Shown here: positions 1 to 11,100 of the stretch, piece after piece | How the letters are laid out: the number at the start of each line of letters is the position of its first letter | How positions within the stretch are numbered: the first letter of the stretch is position 1 | Notes under the pieces: generated by a model | The model's database searches: none | What the model saw: the letters and a program-made list of their open reading frames with translations, nothing else | What the model was told of the DNA's origin: nothing | Program-made: the position numbers and the translations under genes | Assembly: GCA_003254885.1 (NCBI GenBank) | Contig: QANT01003002.1 | Coordinates: forward strand, 1-46,072 | DNA length: 46,072 nucleotides | Reading direction: 5' to 3' | DNA from: Purshia tridentata | Taxonomy: Eukaryota > Streptophyta > Magnoliopsida > Rosales > Rosaceae

Positions 1-117
1 TTTTTAGCAACTCATTTACCCCCACTAATTTTTTTATAGGAAGAATAATTTCTTTTTTAAAAAAATTCTATTTAAAAAAGGTCAAAAAAATATATAAATA
101 TTTATGGATGAAAATTG

Positions 118-310
118 CAAATGGACAAAAACTCAAGGATCAAAATTAGAAATGGACAAAAACCCAAGGACTAAAACTGGAATTTTGAAACTACGAGGAC
201 CAAATTTGTTTTTAGAGTAAAACTCAAGGACTAAAATCAGAATTTTGAAACAACGAGGACCAAATTTGTTTTTGGAGTAAAACACAGGGACTAAAAACGT
301 ATTTAACCCT
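118..310. repeat. Period-60 tandem repeat at a probable transposon end
   Basis: Units start near 161, 221 and 281 with an exact 60-bp period; the blocks aattttgaaa and caaatttgtt recur at the same offset. Two shorter 31-bp units containing atggacaaaa precede them. Read on the minus strand the block begins GGGTTAAATACG and carries alternating 'TTTTAGTCC' and 'TTTGGTCC' words. From memory this pattern is common in subterminal repeats of plant DNA transposons. The element class is not determined, and the other end may lie outside the window. Confidence 0.6.
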
Positions 311-455
311 TTTTAAAATATAATTTCTAATAGGGTTTTTTATTTGATAGAGAGCCTTTTTTTTGTAATTTTGGATAAGGTAAAATTGCAATTAAAACTC
401 TAACAAAAGTTGGATTTAATGAAATATTTATTTATTTTGGTAGAATCACCCACTG

Positions 456-640
456 CTAGCTACTCTTCAAGAAGTGTGATGGCATTGAGAGCAGATGAGC
501 GTACACAGGGTCTTCTTTTCCTTCGATGTTTCTAGAAAAATAGACCAAATTGCTCTTTTGCCCCTGCGAAAGAGCTGTGTAAGCTCGAAGAGTTTCTGCC
601 GCTGGCTCGTTGATGATGGCAACAGACACAAGCAACCTTT
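456..640 (-). pseudogene. Orphan C-terminal coding fragment, family not recognised
   Basis: On the minus strand an open frame of about 60 codons has protein-like composition. It includes VAIINEPAAETLRAY, then SRNIEGKEDPVYAHLL, and ends SHFLKSS before TAG at 458-456. AATAAA-like 3' UTR sequence follows. The frame opens just after an AAAG/G at about 637, a weak possible splice acceptor. Only about 350 bp separate it from the next minus-strand gene, so there is little room for upstream exons. It is probably a duplicated gene tail or a relic. I do not recognise the family and infer no function. Confidence 0.35.
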
Positions 641-995
641 GGGGTGTTAGTTGGTTTATTATAGAAATGCATTTCCAACCAAGACCTTGATTAAGTGATA
701 TGGTGTCCCTTGACTAAGAAGTTAAAGTGGCCTTGTAAACTAGTTATTTATAATAAAATTGCCTTGGGAAATATAATTTTCTTTTTTTGGTCAACTTGCA
801 ACTGGCAGGATGAAAGAGTGTGAGAATATATCGCAATTCGCCTGAAAAATAAACTAAAAACCTGTATGTTTAGTTGAGTTTCAGAAACAGAGGAAACATA
901 GGCAATCAATGTACATTAAGATGATCCATCAATATGAATATCATGTGAAAATTAAATCCAGTTTGCCAGTTTGCCAGTTTGCCAGTTTGGAAAAC

Positions 996-1743
996 TCAGG
1001 GAATAACTTTTGGAGCTCCAATTTTGCGTCTCCCGGCGAGTGAGACGGGCTGAGCCAAAAGAGGCTTCTTGTTCTCTTTGCTCAAGCTTCTCAGCATATA
1101 CCTCGGAGTCGGAGTCGGAGTCTCTATCTCCATCGACGAGTAAGCAGCAGAGACCGATTTCCTCCTGCTTTCAAGCTTCCTAGTACAAGTGTTTCTTTTG
1201 GAAGATTCCACAGTAACACCCAAACCCAGCTTATACGCGCTCTTGCTCTTACATTCCTTAGTTTCACCCTTCGTCCTCTTCAGCCGCTCATTCCTTCTCG
1301 CAGAGTACTCCTCGTAAAATCTACCCCTTTCAAACAAAGGGCTCGATTTTGCACTCAACGAATTACCAAAACCAGCCTTACCAGAATCTTTGTAGCCAAA
1401 TTCGTCTCGAACCATCTTCGCTAAAGCCCTTAATTCGCACGAAATTGAGCGGTATTCAAGTCGAAGCAGCTCCGACTCTTCCATGTCCCATGTGCGGTTT
1501 GGTTTCTGGGATTTTGTTAAAGACCCTGAAACATAGGAATGCAATAATAAATCAGCAAGTAACAAAAAACCAAACCAGTGAGGCAGTGATTCATATCACT
1601 GTTAAAACTTAATCTGTTTGCTCGGACCCACCTGGTGAGGTTTGCATAGAGTTTGGGTTTGAACGGAGGACCCGATGGGGTCGAAGTCTGATCAGTGATT
1701 TAGCCAGCGGAGGCTTACGATTATCTGATTTCATCTTTGACAT
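996..1743 (-). CDS. Small basic plant protein of unknown function (two exons)
   Basis: Exon 1 runs 1743-1632 and exon 2 runs 1525-996, joined over a GT-AG intron of 106 bp in phase 1. The predicted product is 213 aa. The N-terminus (MSKMKSDNRKPPLAKSLIRL) is Lys/Arg-rich. A short acidic/helical segment follows (DMEESELLRLEYRSISCEL, about residues 51-69), then a Ser/Arg/Lys-rich tail ending KIGAPKVIP. No membrane segment, signal peptide or known catalytic motif is visible. Charge and low complexity suggest a nuclear or nucleic-acid-associated protein, but this is inference only. A GA-rich stretch at 1781-1801 lies in the probable 5' leader. The ATG at 1743 is the first in frame and gives a clean splice phase. 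Confidence 0.7.
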
Positions 1744-2524
1744 TGATTGAATTCAAAATTCAGAGCAAATTTCAAATTACAGAGAGAGAGCGAGAGAGAG
1801 TACTGCAAAGCCATTGTGTTGTCGGTATGAATATATTATAGGAGAAACAGGTAGCTCCTCCAACGGTCATATTTTTGATCGGAAGGTCTAGGATTGTTTA
1901 AAATTTAAACAAGTGGATATGTTGCCATTAAATACCTATAATATTCTGTTGTGCTAATAAGGTAACCCTTTTAAATTGAAGACACCGGCCTAGAATTTTC
2001 TTTTTCTTTTTTCAAATCTGTATTGCGCTTGAAAATTGCTAGAACCAAAACGTACAATTGGAGTTGGGCTACATTTTCTATTTTGGTATAGTGGCGGCCA
2101 AAAGGCCCAAAAGAAAACAAATCAAATTAGGCAGGCCTAGGAACAGCCCTAAGCCAGATCATACCCACGTGAGAAGGGAAGGCTCCAAAGTCCAAATAAG
2201 AAAGGTAAAACGTACTAACTCTATTGTATGATTTTTTTTTTAATTAATTAATGGTTCAAATACAAATACATCTACCAATTATAGGGTTCTTTCAAGTTGG
2301 TTCGCGAACAAAAAAATATTTGAAATTCATATATTAAGTAACAAAAACCAACAATAACACCTCCATCAAGATTTCCATCCAGAAAAATATTAAATGTATT
2401 GTTGGATATAATTGATATGGCATTTTTAATAATACGGTGGGAGGATGGTAGGTGGGTGGGGCTTTATAACTTTAAATTTCATGAGCAGCCCTAAGCTAAA
2501 TCAAATTTGAACTTATAATATTTT
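1744..2524. other. Intergenic, upstream region of the small gene
   Basis: AT-rich DNA with a GA-rich tract near 1781-1801 and a CCCACGTGAG G-box-like word near 2164. I see no coding sequence. Confidence 0.5.
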
Positions 2525-2890
2525 TTTATATTTTACCCACCAAATTTGGTTCGATCTCACTTCACCATGTAATTTTTTTTTGTCAATTTACCACATGAAT
2601 TAAAAATTATCTCGTCTAAACTTTTGTTAGTGTTTTTGTCTTTTAAAGTTTCTATTGTTAAAATAAAAAATAAAAAAAACAGCTTTTTTACACTTTACTT
2701 ACTTTCTAACAATAAAAATTTGACTTGAAAAAACCAAAACATCCTTATTTTTAAAAAGTTTAGACGAAGTGAGCCCGATGTGGTATATTATAAAACAATT
2801 TTAATTCATGTGGTAAATTGGCACAATTATTTTTAGATCGTAAAGTGAAATCAAACTCAAAGTTCAGATAAGTAAAGTGTAACAAAAAAA
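2525..2890. mobile_element. MITE-like foldback element
   Basis: Two arms are imperfect inverted repeats. The left arm carries gtcaatttaccacatgaatt (2582-2601) and then ctcgtctaaactttt. The right arm reads back as the same words at about 2755-2825, with an extra 25-30 bp. Outer arm segments also match: ttcgatctcacttcacc on the left against tttgatttcacttta read from 2880 on the right. The loop is about 130 bp of AT-rich sequence. There is no coding capacity and I could not define a target-site duplication. Confidence 0.6.
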
Positions 2891-3515
2891 AAAGAAAGAT
2901 GTTATTAATTAAATGTTTATTAGCACTTGTGGCCTCGTTGTATATGATTAGATATAACAGGATAAATTACAAAATCATCTTTAATATTATAAAGCTAGGA
3001 GAAAGATTTGGTGTTACAGGTTTCACCAAATTATGGTTTTTCCAAATAATTCTTTACTAGACTAAAGAGTTAAATTAAACTAATCTAATAAGGTTAAGGG
3101 TACAAACATAAAATTAAGCCATTAAAAAAAATTAGAAATTAAAAAAAAACATTTCACCACCTTATTAGGTGGAGAGAGTGGGGAGTTTTAAAATAGTTAA
3201 AGTTTCTTTTTTTAAAAAAAATAAATAGTTAAAAAATAAATAATTAAAAAGTTTCATTTGTACATGTGCGTTTAGCACGTGCAAAAAGTTTAGTGTATAT
3301 TAAATTTAGCTTCTATGCCTTTTAAGATCGTGTTGTTAGTTGTCTTTAATAAAATATTTTTCATTTAAGTAATTTGATGGTTTAAAGGAGAAATAATATA
3401 TTTTTAATTAACTATTAAATAAATTGAGGGCCTTCTTCAACCATTGGATTGCTTGAAAGGACAAGATCTTATGAAACCCACCAACATCATAATTTTGAAA
3501 GGTAAAGGAGCTGGA

Positions 3516-3774
3516 TCCATGTATGTTAAAAAAGAAGATGAATGATGTTTTGTAACTTGAAAAAAGAATATGAGAAGAAGATGGATTAACTAAGAGGAAA
3601 CTTATCTTCCCTAATTCCATCATTTTGAAAGGGATTGGAATGAATAAGTTTTCCTCTATAACTAGTTGATCTCCTTTCTATTTTATTCTTTAAAATTATA
3701 AGCTTATTTATTAATAAGTACATATATTTTTATTATTTGTTCTATCATATCTAATCTTATGCACTAAAGGAAGC
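3516..3774. mobile_element. MITE copy B, same family as 10642-10840
   Basis: It shares the blocks catgtat, taacttga, gaagatggatta, gggattgga and gaataagttttc in the same order as the reverse complement of the copy at 10642-10840. It ends with an atgcac-type terminus (gcactaaaggaagc). An AT-rich insertion of about 75 bp distinguishes it. No coding sequence. Confidence 0.55.
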
Positions 3775-3775
3775 T

Positions 3776-4852
3776 TATATGGTATAATTAATGCATGCGA
3801 TTTGGAGTAGTTAATTGCTCGATGGTTAGGGATCACTTAACTAGGACAAGCAAGCCGGCTGCGGTTGCCATATATGATACATCATCATATATATTATATA
3901 TATATGCACGAATTAGATGTGAGATCAGCTTATATATCATTAATTTAGAGAGGCATATGTATATGATTCATAAGAAAGGTAGCTAGCTTCATTTTGCGAG
4001 GCGATCGAGGACGAAGACGACCCTACATGATGTCAAAGGGTCTATATGAACAAGAGTGAGTACGTACTGAGTAGCTAGGTGTCAAGTGTGCAATGATATA
4101 TTTTACATTGATTAATTAGACTATAATTATATATATAACAAGTTTGTAATTGTAAAGTTTTGTCTTCATGCATCTACATGCTTCTCAATTATTAGCGGTC
4201 TTAGATACTATTTTTTTCTATGACATGCAAACATTCATTGGATAGACAATCTATATTTCAATAATAAAAAAGTAAACTGTTGTTAATTAACATCCAATAA
4301 AATAAAAAGTCCACATACCATGCAGTGGCTGCTATATATATATGATTGTTTTTGTTTTCCTTGTGAGAAATCTATATATGACTGTTAACATGCTTACTCA
4401 TGGTGATTTAAAATTCGTAAATTAATATTAAAAAATCTTATCAAATGTAATTGTATGTCGACATATAACCGCTATAGATAAAAAGTAGAAAAAAATAATA
4501 ATATTAATCATCATGACTTAAATAAAGAGTAGAAAAAAGATGGATCATAATATGACAATTAAAGCTGGAGCCGCACCTCATGGAGAAAGATTCCTTTAAT
4601 TTCCCAATAAAAAACTAGTGATTGATTAATTAGCTAGCTAGCCAAAAAAATAAAACTAATCACCTAGCTAGCTTAGTAGCAGGTCAGTTAATTAATTTCC
4701 TCCTATTAAAATATTCTTAATATTCAATGTCAATTCCTCCCCTCCCTCCAACAATTAATATAAATCAACTTGAACGTCTTGCACCATATATATATATATA
4801 TATCATGGATTATACTGAAGGAAATAAGGAAAGAAAGAAAGCAAGCCAAACA
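3776..4852. other. Intergenic, upstream of the BAHD pseudogene
   Basis: Very AT-rich DNA with TA runs (for example 3880-3905, 4334-4345 and 4787-4803) and repeated ctagctagct words near 4632-4675. No coding sequence. Confidence 0.5.
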
Positions 4853-6482
4853 ATGAAAATGGAAGTAGAAATTATTTCCAAGGAGAAAATTAAACCATCT
4901 TCCCCAACACCTTCTCACCTCAGAATTTTCAAGCTTTCTCTTCTTGATCAGCTAATACCAGCTCCATATATATGCTCCAATTATCCTCTTTTATGATCAT
5001 CCTCCTCCTATATATAATGGCAGCACTGATGATCAATACGATGATCTTGATAATGATCATGTCATCAGAAATAGGTTAGATTTGCTAAAGACATCTTTAT
5101 CAGAGACCTTAAGTAGTGGGTTTTACCCACTTGCTGGGAAGATCAAAGATGACCTCTCCATTGAGTGCAACGATGAAGGAGCTAACTATGTGGAAGCCCG
5201 AGTTAAGTACTGTAATTCTCTGCATGAATTTCTTAATCGACCTGACCTTTTGTTGCTAAATCGATTCCTCCCTTGTGAATTTATCGTTGTGAAAGATGAA
5301 TCAAATAACATTGATGATGCAGGATCAGGTAGTAGTAGCAATTGTAATAATATATGTACTAGAGCTGTCACCAATATTCAAGTAAATGTATTTAAATGTG
5401 GTGGCATTGCCATTGGTATATGCATCTCGCACAAGATTCTTGATGGTGCTGCTTTTTGCAACTTTCTCAAAGCCTGGACTGCTATGGCACGAGGACGACG
5501 TCGTCCTCATCCTCTTGGTGGCTGCTGCTGTACTACTAGTAGTACAAATATTATTACTACATCATCAGCAGCAGCGCCTGCATTAATATAACCCAATTTA
5601 TTTGCTGCAGCTTCTCTATTCCCCACAAATAATGAATTATGGCTTAGAGATTCATCATTTCTCATGTGGGGTTCCTTGTTCATAAAAGGCAAGACGTCAT
5701 CATGTGTCACAAAAAGATTTGTATTCGATGCCGCAGCTATTGCTGCTCTCAAAAAGATTTGTACTAGCTCATTATCATCATCAATTGCGACGGCCACGCG
5801 TGTTGAGGTGGTTTCAGCTTTGATATGGAAATGTGCCATGGCTGCCTCTAAGGAAAAATATGGTTTCCAAAGGCCTTCGCTAGTGACCCACACTGTGAAC
5901 CTACGCACAAGAATATTAATGCATCAGACTGATCATGCAGTAGTAGGACTATTGGATAATCTGGAGCATTCTATTGGAAACCTCCTTTGGATTGCGGCTG
6001 CTCGATGCAATAATATTAATGAACGGCCTGCACCAGTTGGAAATAATGATGATGATAATCAGCTGCTGCATGGGTTGGTGAGTGAGTTGAGGAATGCTTT
6101 TTCAAAAATTGATGGTGATTTTGTTAAGAGAATAATAATGCCATCTGATGATGATGCAAGGAAAACACTCATGCTTGAGTGTCTTAAGGAAATTACTAAT
6201 ATAGATGGGGAAGATTATTATGGTTTTAGCAGTTGGTGTAAGTTGGGGTTCTACGAAGCAGCTGATTTTGGGTGGGGAAAGCCCTTGTGGGTTAGCAGCA
6301 TTGCTTTAACTGCTCCTGTCTTCATGAATCTTATCATTTTGGTCGACACAAAGTTTGGCGACGGAATAGAAGCATGGATCACCTTGGATCAACATCACAA
6401 GGCTCGTCTTCTGTCCAACTCCCACCTCCAAAAATTTGCTTCATTCGATCCCAGCCCTTTAATATTCAACCGGTATATATAA
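4853..6482 (+). pseudogene. BAHD acyltransferase pseudogene (vinorine synthase-like)
   Basis: BAHD enzymes transfer acyl groups from acyl-CoA to alcohols or amines of specialised metabolites in the cytosol. The copy is intronless and nearly full length. It opens at ATG 4853 ([20 protein letters not shown]), carries the HXXXD motif as SHKILDG (about 5427-5447) and DFGWGKP near 6266-6286, and ends FDPSPLIFNRYI. Two lesions break it. There is a net +1-nt shift in the TA run at 4966-4973, after which the family motif YAPIILFY continues in another frame. There is also an in-frame TAA at 5589-5591 between ALI and PNLFAA. Outside these the frame is open with good conservation, so decay looks recent. 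The alternative is sequencing error in the TA run, but that would not explain the TAA. Confidence 0.85.
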
Positions 6483-6697
6483 TTGTGATCGATAGGAGAA
6501 TCCAGAAACCTTGTAATCTTGTTATATATATGAAGAACTTATCGAAGAAGATCGAGAAGCAAAATTCTAGCAATCAGGCATATTTTTCTGGTCTACTCTC
6601 TTCTCTTTCTAGGATTAATTGACAAATGGCTGGAAATGGTGTCTTGTTCAGTGATCAATTATTAATATGCAGTATATTTATATCCAAAGTATAACCG

Positions 6698-7607
6698 TGT
6701 TGGCGCTCGGATCGGTATCCATATTTTGTACAATTGGATGTCCGACACGTGTCCACTTTTTGGCCACGCTGACCGTTGACCGTTGACCCAAAAAATGGCT
6801 GCATGCCGAGTATGAATGACCGAGCCGAACTCAGAGACCTGTAGAGTCAATCACAGTTCGTCTCATCTACCCAGATCGGGGTCGGTTTCACAGGACAGTT
6901 CGGTAGTGATAGGATCGGATCAGTCTCATACAGATTACGTCGGCATCGATCTGCAGTACATATTCTCCAAGGGATATCTACTCAAGTGTTGAATACACAA
7001 AAGTCTTCTATCTGACATAGGGATGGCATGACTTGACAGTTGCTTCGTCCCTTCACCAACCTACCATGCCTGCATTTAATGATCAAGTGGCCTAGTGGGT
7101 GAGATGAACAACACAGATGTCTCCACGTGGCCCAGTGACAACCGCCCATCTCCATGCAGGTATCTGGTATTTTGCCTATAAATAGCCTATTTCTCCCACT
7201 TTCAAAGGGATCGAAAAAAGGAGAGAATATACAGAAAACAAATATCATCTGGATTGATTTCGAGCCTAGCTCTTGAGATTAATCACGTGATTTCCTTACT
7301 GTTTTCTAACTTATACACCGGAGGATTCTTAGCTAACAGCTCACTGGTGTAAGTTCCCACTGTTGTTCTCCATTTTCATACAGGAGTTATCAAAGATTCA
7401 AGATCGAAAGGAGCAAGACCAAGTCCACCCTTCCTCATCCACGTTGNCGGAGGGTTCTTAGCTAACAGCTCACTGGTGTAAGTTCCCACTGTTGTTCTCC
7501 ATTTTCATACAGGAGTTATCAAAGATTCAAGATCGAAAGGAGCAAGACCAAGTCCACCCTTCCTCATCCACGTTGGTTCAGAAAACATTCAGTTTTTTGC
7601 ATCAACA
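6698..7607 (+). mobile_element. Solo LTR with perfect 5-bp target duplication
   Basis: The element begins TGTTGGCGCTCGG and ends GCATCAACA, so its termini are TG...CA inside a TGTTG/CAACA inverted pair. The flanking 5-mers are identical: aaccg at 6693-6697 and aaccg at 7608-7612. A TATA box (cctataaatagcc, about 7178-7190) is at the expected place for a U3/R promoter in plus orientation. No primer-binding site, gag-pol or second LTR follows, so this is a solo LTR from recombination. Superfamily is undetermined. Its 910 bp include a 128-bp duplication around an N; without that it would be about 781 bp. Confidence 0.85.
7319..7575 (+). repeat. 128-bp direct duplication flanking a single N
   Basis: Bases 7319-7446 and 7448-7575 are identical except for one position (ggattc versus gggttc). 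A lone N at 7447 separates them. The block lies inside the solo LTR. The structure is what an assembler leaves when two overlapping contig ends are joined without merging. Confidence 0.9.
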
Positions 7608-8174
7608 AACCGTCCAACGGAAAAAATGAGAAAGAAAGTCAAAGGGAAAACGAGAAAATTAATAAAAAGTAGGTGTATATAAATTTCTAGTATTGGACTG
7701 GGCTCAACTAAGTGGTTCTGATGCCATTGTAATGCACAGTGGATCGCATTCCATTTCGATTGGGCTGGGCTGGGCTGCGTTTGACAAATAAAAGTAAAAA
7801 ATAAAATGTCACAATGGCAACTGATCGAGTGTGTGACTGACTGATTCAGAAAGAGAAGTTGAGGACACTAATCCATTGCTACCGTGTAGTGTGGCCAGTG
7901 GTGTGAATGCGATGCATGCAACCACATTTTGTAAATAATTTAAAGGAAAGGAAGAATATAGCGGAGCCATCAAGACCGTTCAACGTGGAAGTTGGAACAA
8001 TCAGGACAAACTGACAACGGACAGCTTCAAGGATGGAAAGGAAAACGACAAGAATCCAAAAAAAGAAATTAACATCAGGCAAGAAACTTTCTTCTTCTTC
8101 TTCTTCTTCTTCTTCTTCTTCTTCTTCTTCTTTACCTTGTTCTTCTTCTCCTTCTTGGTTTTTGTCTAACTGGC
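7608..8174 (+). promoter_or_regulatory. Upstream region and leader of the carboxypeptidase gene
   Basis: The region holds a (CTT)n microsatellite at about 8090-8132, roughly 45 nt before the start codon, probably in the 5' UTR. An upstream ATG at 8033 in good context (aaggATGGaa) opens a 62-codon frame. It reads through the CTT repeat as poly-Ser and overlaps the main start in another frame, ending at 8221. I cannot place the transcription start. Confidence 0.45.
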
Positions 8175-11100
8175 ATGGCTCATCTCCTTCATCTTCATCT
8201 TTCTTCTCCCTTATCCATTAGTTTGTGTTTCTTTGCTTGGTTGCACGGTTTCTTGGTCGTCCATGGAAATATTAATCTCACCCACGCTTCTTTAACGCCC
8301 ATTAACCGCGATCTCTACCATTCCAGGTCAGGTCTACTCTCTTTATCCAACATTTTTCTTTTCCTTATTGTTTCCCAATCTTTTTGCACTCAGCATGTCT
8401 TTTTATGAATGAATTGTGCTGAATTTGGTAGTAACAGATTCATTGGTGTTCTTTGAATCTTGACATGGGTTGTCTGTTTATTTTTTTAATTTCTTGTTTT
8501 CTTGGTAGTAGGAATTTAGGTTGATGAGTGACTGACTCTATGGTTGGTTGCTTGAAAATTGTAGGGAACTGAAAGCCTGAATCTTGGCTATTCACTAACT
8601 ATTCAATCAATTATTTGACTTACTTGATGTGAACTTTTGAATTTCTTCTGTAATTTAACCTTGAAAATCATATATAACCATCCAAGTTTTCCTTTTTTTC
8701 GTCTGCAGTGGGGATTTGATGGAAGAAATAAAAGCTTTGGTCTTTCGTCACCCAGATAAGCTCACTGTAGGTTCCCTTTGCCGTTCGCTCATTTTTCTCA
8801 AACATTTGATGTCCTAAAACTTTGATTTTATTGACAGTTGGATACAATAAAATCTCGAAACAAGGGCTACTCTGCTGAGATCGCAGTAGTTACTTATTGC
8901 CGGAGAAGGCAAGAAGCTGATGACAGGCCAAAGTTTCGGATCCTTCTTGTAAGTTTTCTAGTATTTTTATGTGTTGGATGACATGATTCCTTTTAATCAG
9001 ATTTTGCATTGTGGGTTGGCTGTTTGTATGCCTCGGGGTTTTTGGATTTCTGAAGTTAAAGAAAGGCCGGAATTTCTGTCTACCTTAACATTACATAAAA
9101 CTGTAGTAACGAGTTACAAAATATTTATCATCTGATATTTAGTGTATAGATAATCTCAGATTGGTAATGGCTGGTGTTTTTGACAGATGATTCCTTGTCT
9201 TCCAGAGTTTTGGGCAGCATGGGAGGGAGCTCATTACATCTGAGCTTGCGCTGCGAATCCTTTCAATCTTGAGTGAAGAAAAGTTTCTACCCAACCTGGG
9301 CCCAGCCTCCTTAGAACATACCCTTGACAAGCTCGTGATTAAGGTAGATTTTTATTAATATACTGGAATACTCTTTCTCTAATGGTTAGTATTGATGCAG
9401 CTGCAATTTGCTTTGCCAAGTGTTGTTTGATTTATCCATCTAAGCAGCACACCACCATAGGAGCTAGCGAAAATAGGGCTAGGCTAGAACTTGAAAACAA
9501 TAGATAGTCACCTCCTTTTATCCTCATTTTCTCCCACTTGAAAACAATAGATAGTTCTTTGTCTTTAATTTCAATCTATCTTGCATTTCTCCAGATATTA
9601 AAGAATTATTGGTGTGGCCTCTGCTGTTTACTTTAGTGTGAGTACATGAGATCAAACTTACACATTGGCAACTCTTACATGGAGATGATTTCTGTCCATG
9701 TTGCTCATGGATCCATTTGCATAAATTACTCATGAGAATTTTGTAGTATTCTTACTTTTTAGCAGGTTTACAAAAGTTTTTTTAGTTGGACAGGTGTTGT
9801 TGAGCTATATTAATCATCATTAGAACTCCATCCCCCAGGAATTGAAATATTTTCTTCCTGAAGTCTTAGCTGTTTATCTGGAGATACTTCAAGAACTTTG
9901 GTATTTTTTGAGTTCTGATATATAATTTGTCAGGTGGTCCCAATGGAAAACTTAAATGGCCGCAGACTTGTTGAATCAGGAGACCTTTGTGAAAGGAGAA
10001 ATGGTAATGCAGTGATTTTATTGACTTTAAATGACACACATACACACTATTTATAAACAGAACCCTCTCTGTCAATCAAAATATATGAAATCTCAAAACA
10101 CTCTTGTTATTTAAAAGGGTAGTAATAATATATTTTAAAAGTAAGTTATAGTATTAGTAATAGTAAATTACACCATTTTCCATCATATATATATGTACAG
10201 TCCTTCTCTGGAGAGGATATCCACAAATTTTGAAATTTGCAGATCCGATAGAGAGCTGACATGGCACCATATCGGTGCCGACATGAAATTCAGGTATTAA
10301 GATGTGTTGCATCTAGTTCAGATATGCTGCAGCAGTTCATGTCGGCATCGTATTGACACCATGTCACAAAATTTGCGGATGTTCTCTCTAGAGAAAATCT
10401 CTATATATGTATATGTATTTAAATGCATAAGTTTGTATTTTGCGACAGGAAGAGGAGTTGATCTCAACCGTAATTGGAGTGTAGATTGGGGCAAAAAGGA
10501 GAAGGTTTGTTCATTTTATGCTCTCAAGTCCTATTTTCTTATTCATGCTATACCACATTTATTATGTTGCTTTCTTAATTCATTTTTAAAGCATATTGGT
10601 CAAGATGCCATCTTGAGGTGGACCTTCTTTAAGTACACTTAGGCTTCTTTTGGTGCATAGGATATGGAGATTATAAGAGAAAACTTATTCTTTCCAATCC
10701 CCTCAAAAAAGATAGAATTAAATAATCCATCTTCCTATATTTTTCTTTCAAGTTAGAAGACACCTTTCATGTTATTCCTTGAATATACATGAATTTAGCC
10801 ATTTATCCTATCCAATCATATCCTATGCACCAAATGAGGCATTAATGTATAAATTCATTACTATTGAAATAGTTATGTATAACGCACCATTAGATGAGGC
10901 TGTAGTCTTATCCATTGGTGTTCTTGCTTCCTTTCTTTTACTTAAATATGCAATTGTCATTTCATTTCTTCTGCATTCTGTGCTGAAGACTCTTCTTTTT
11001 ATTGATGTTGTTTTTCTATCACAGGATTATGATCCGTATGAGGAACACCCTGGAACTGCTCCTTTCAGTGAGCCTGAAACTCAAATTATGCGGAAAGTTG

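Noticed and set aside
4966-5080. Reading the BAHD frame break as an intron
   Set aside because: The family motif continues immediately in the shifted frame with no plausible GT-AG pair, and the intact copy is intronless.
5507-5908. 133-codon minus-strand frame inside the BAHD pseudogene
   Set aside because: Antisense shadow of the BAHD reading frame; no recognisable protein.
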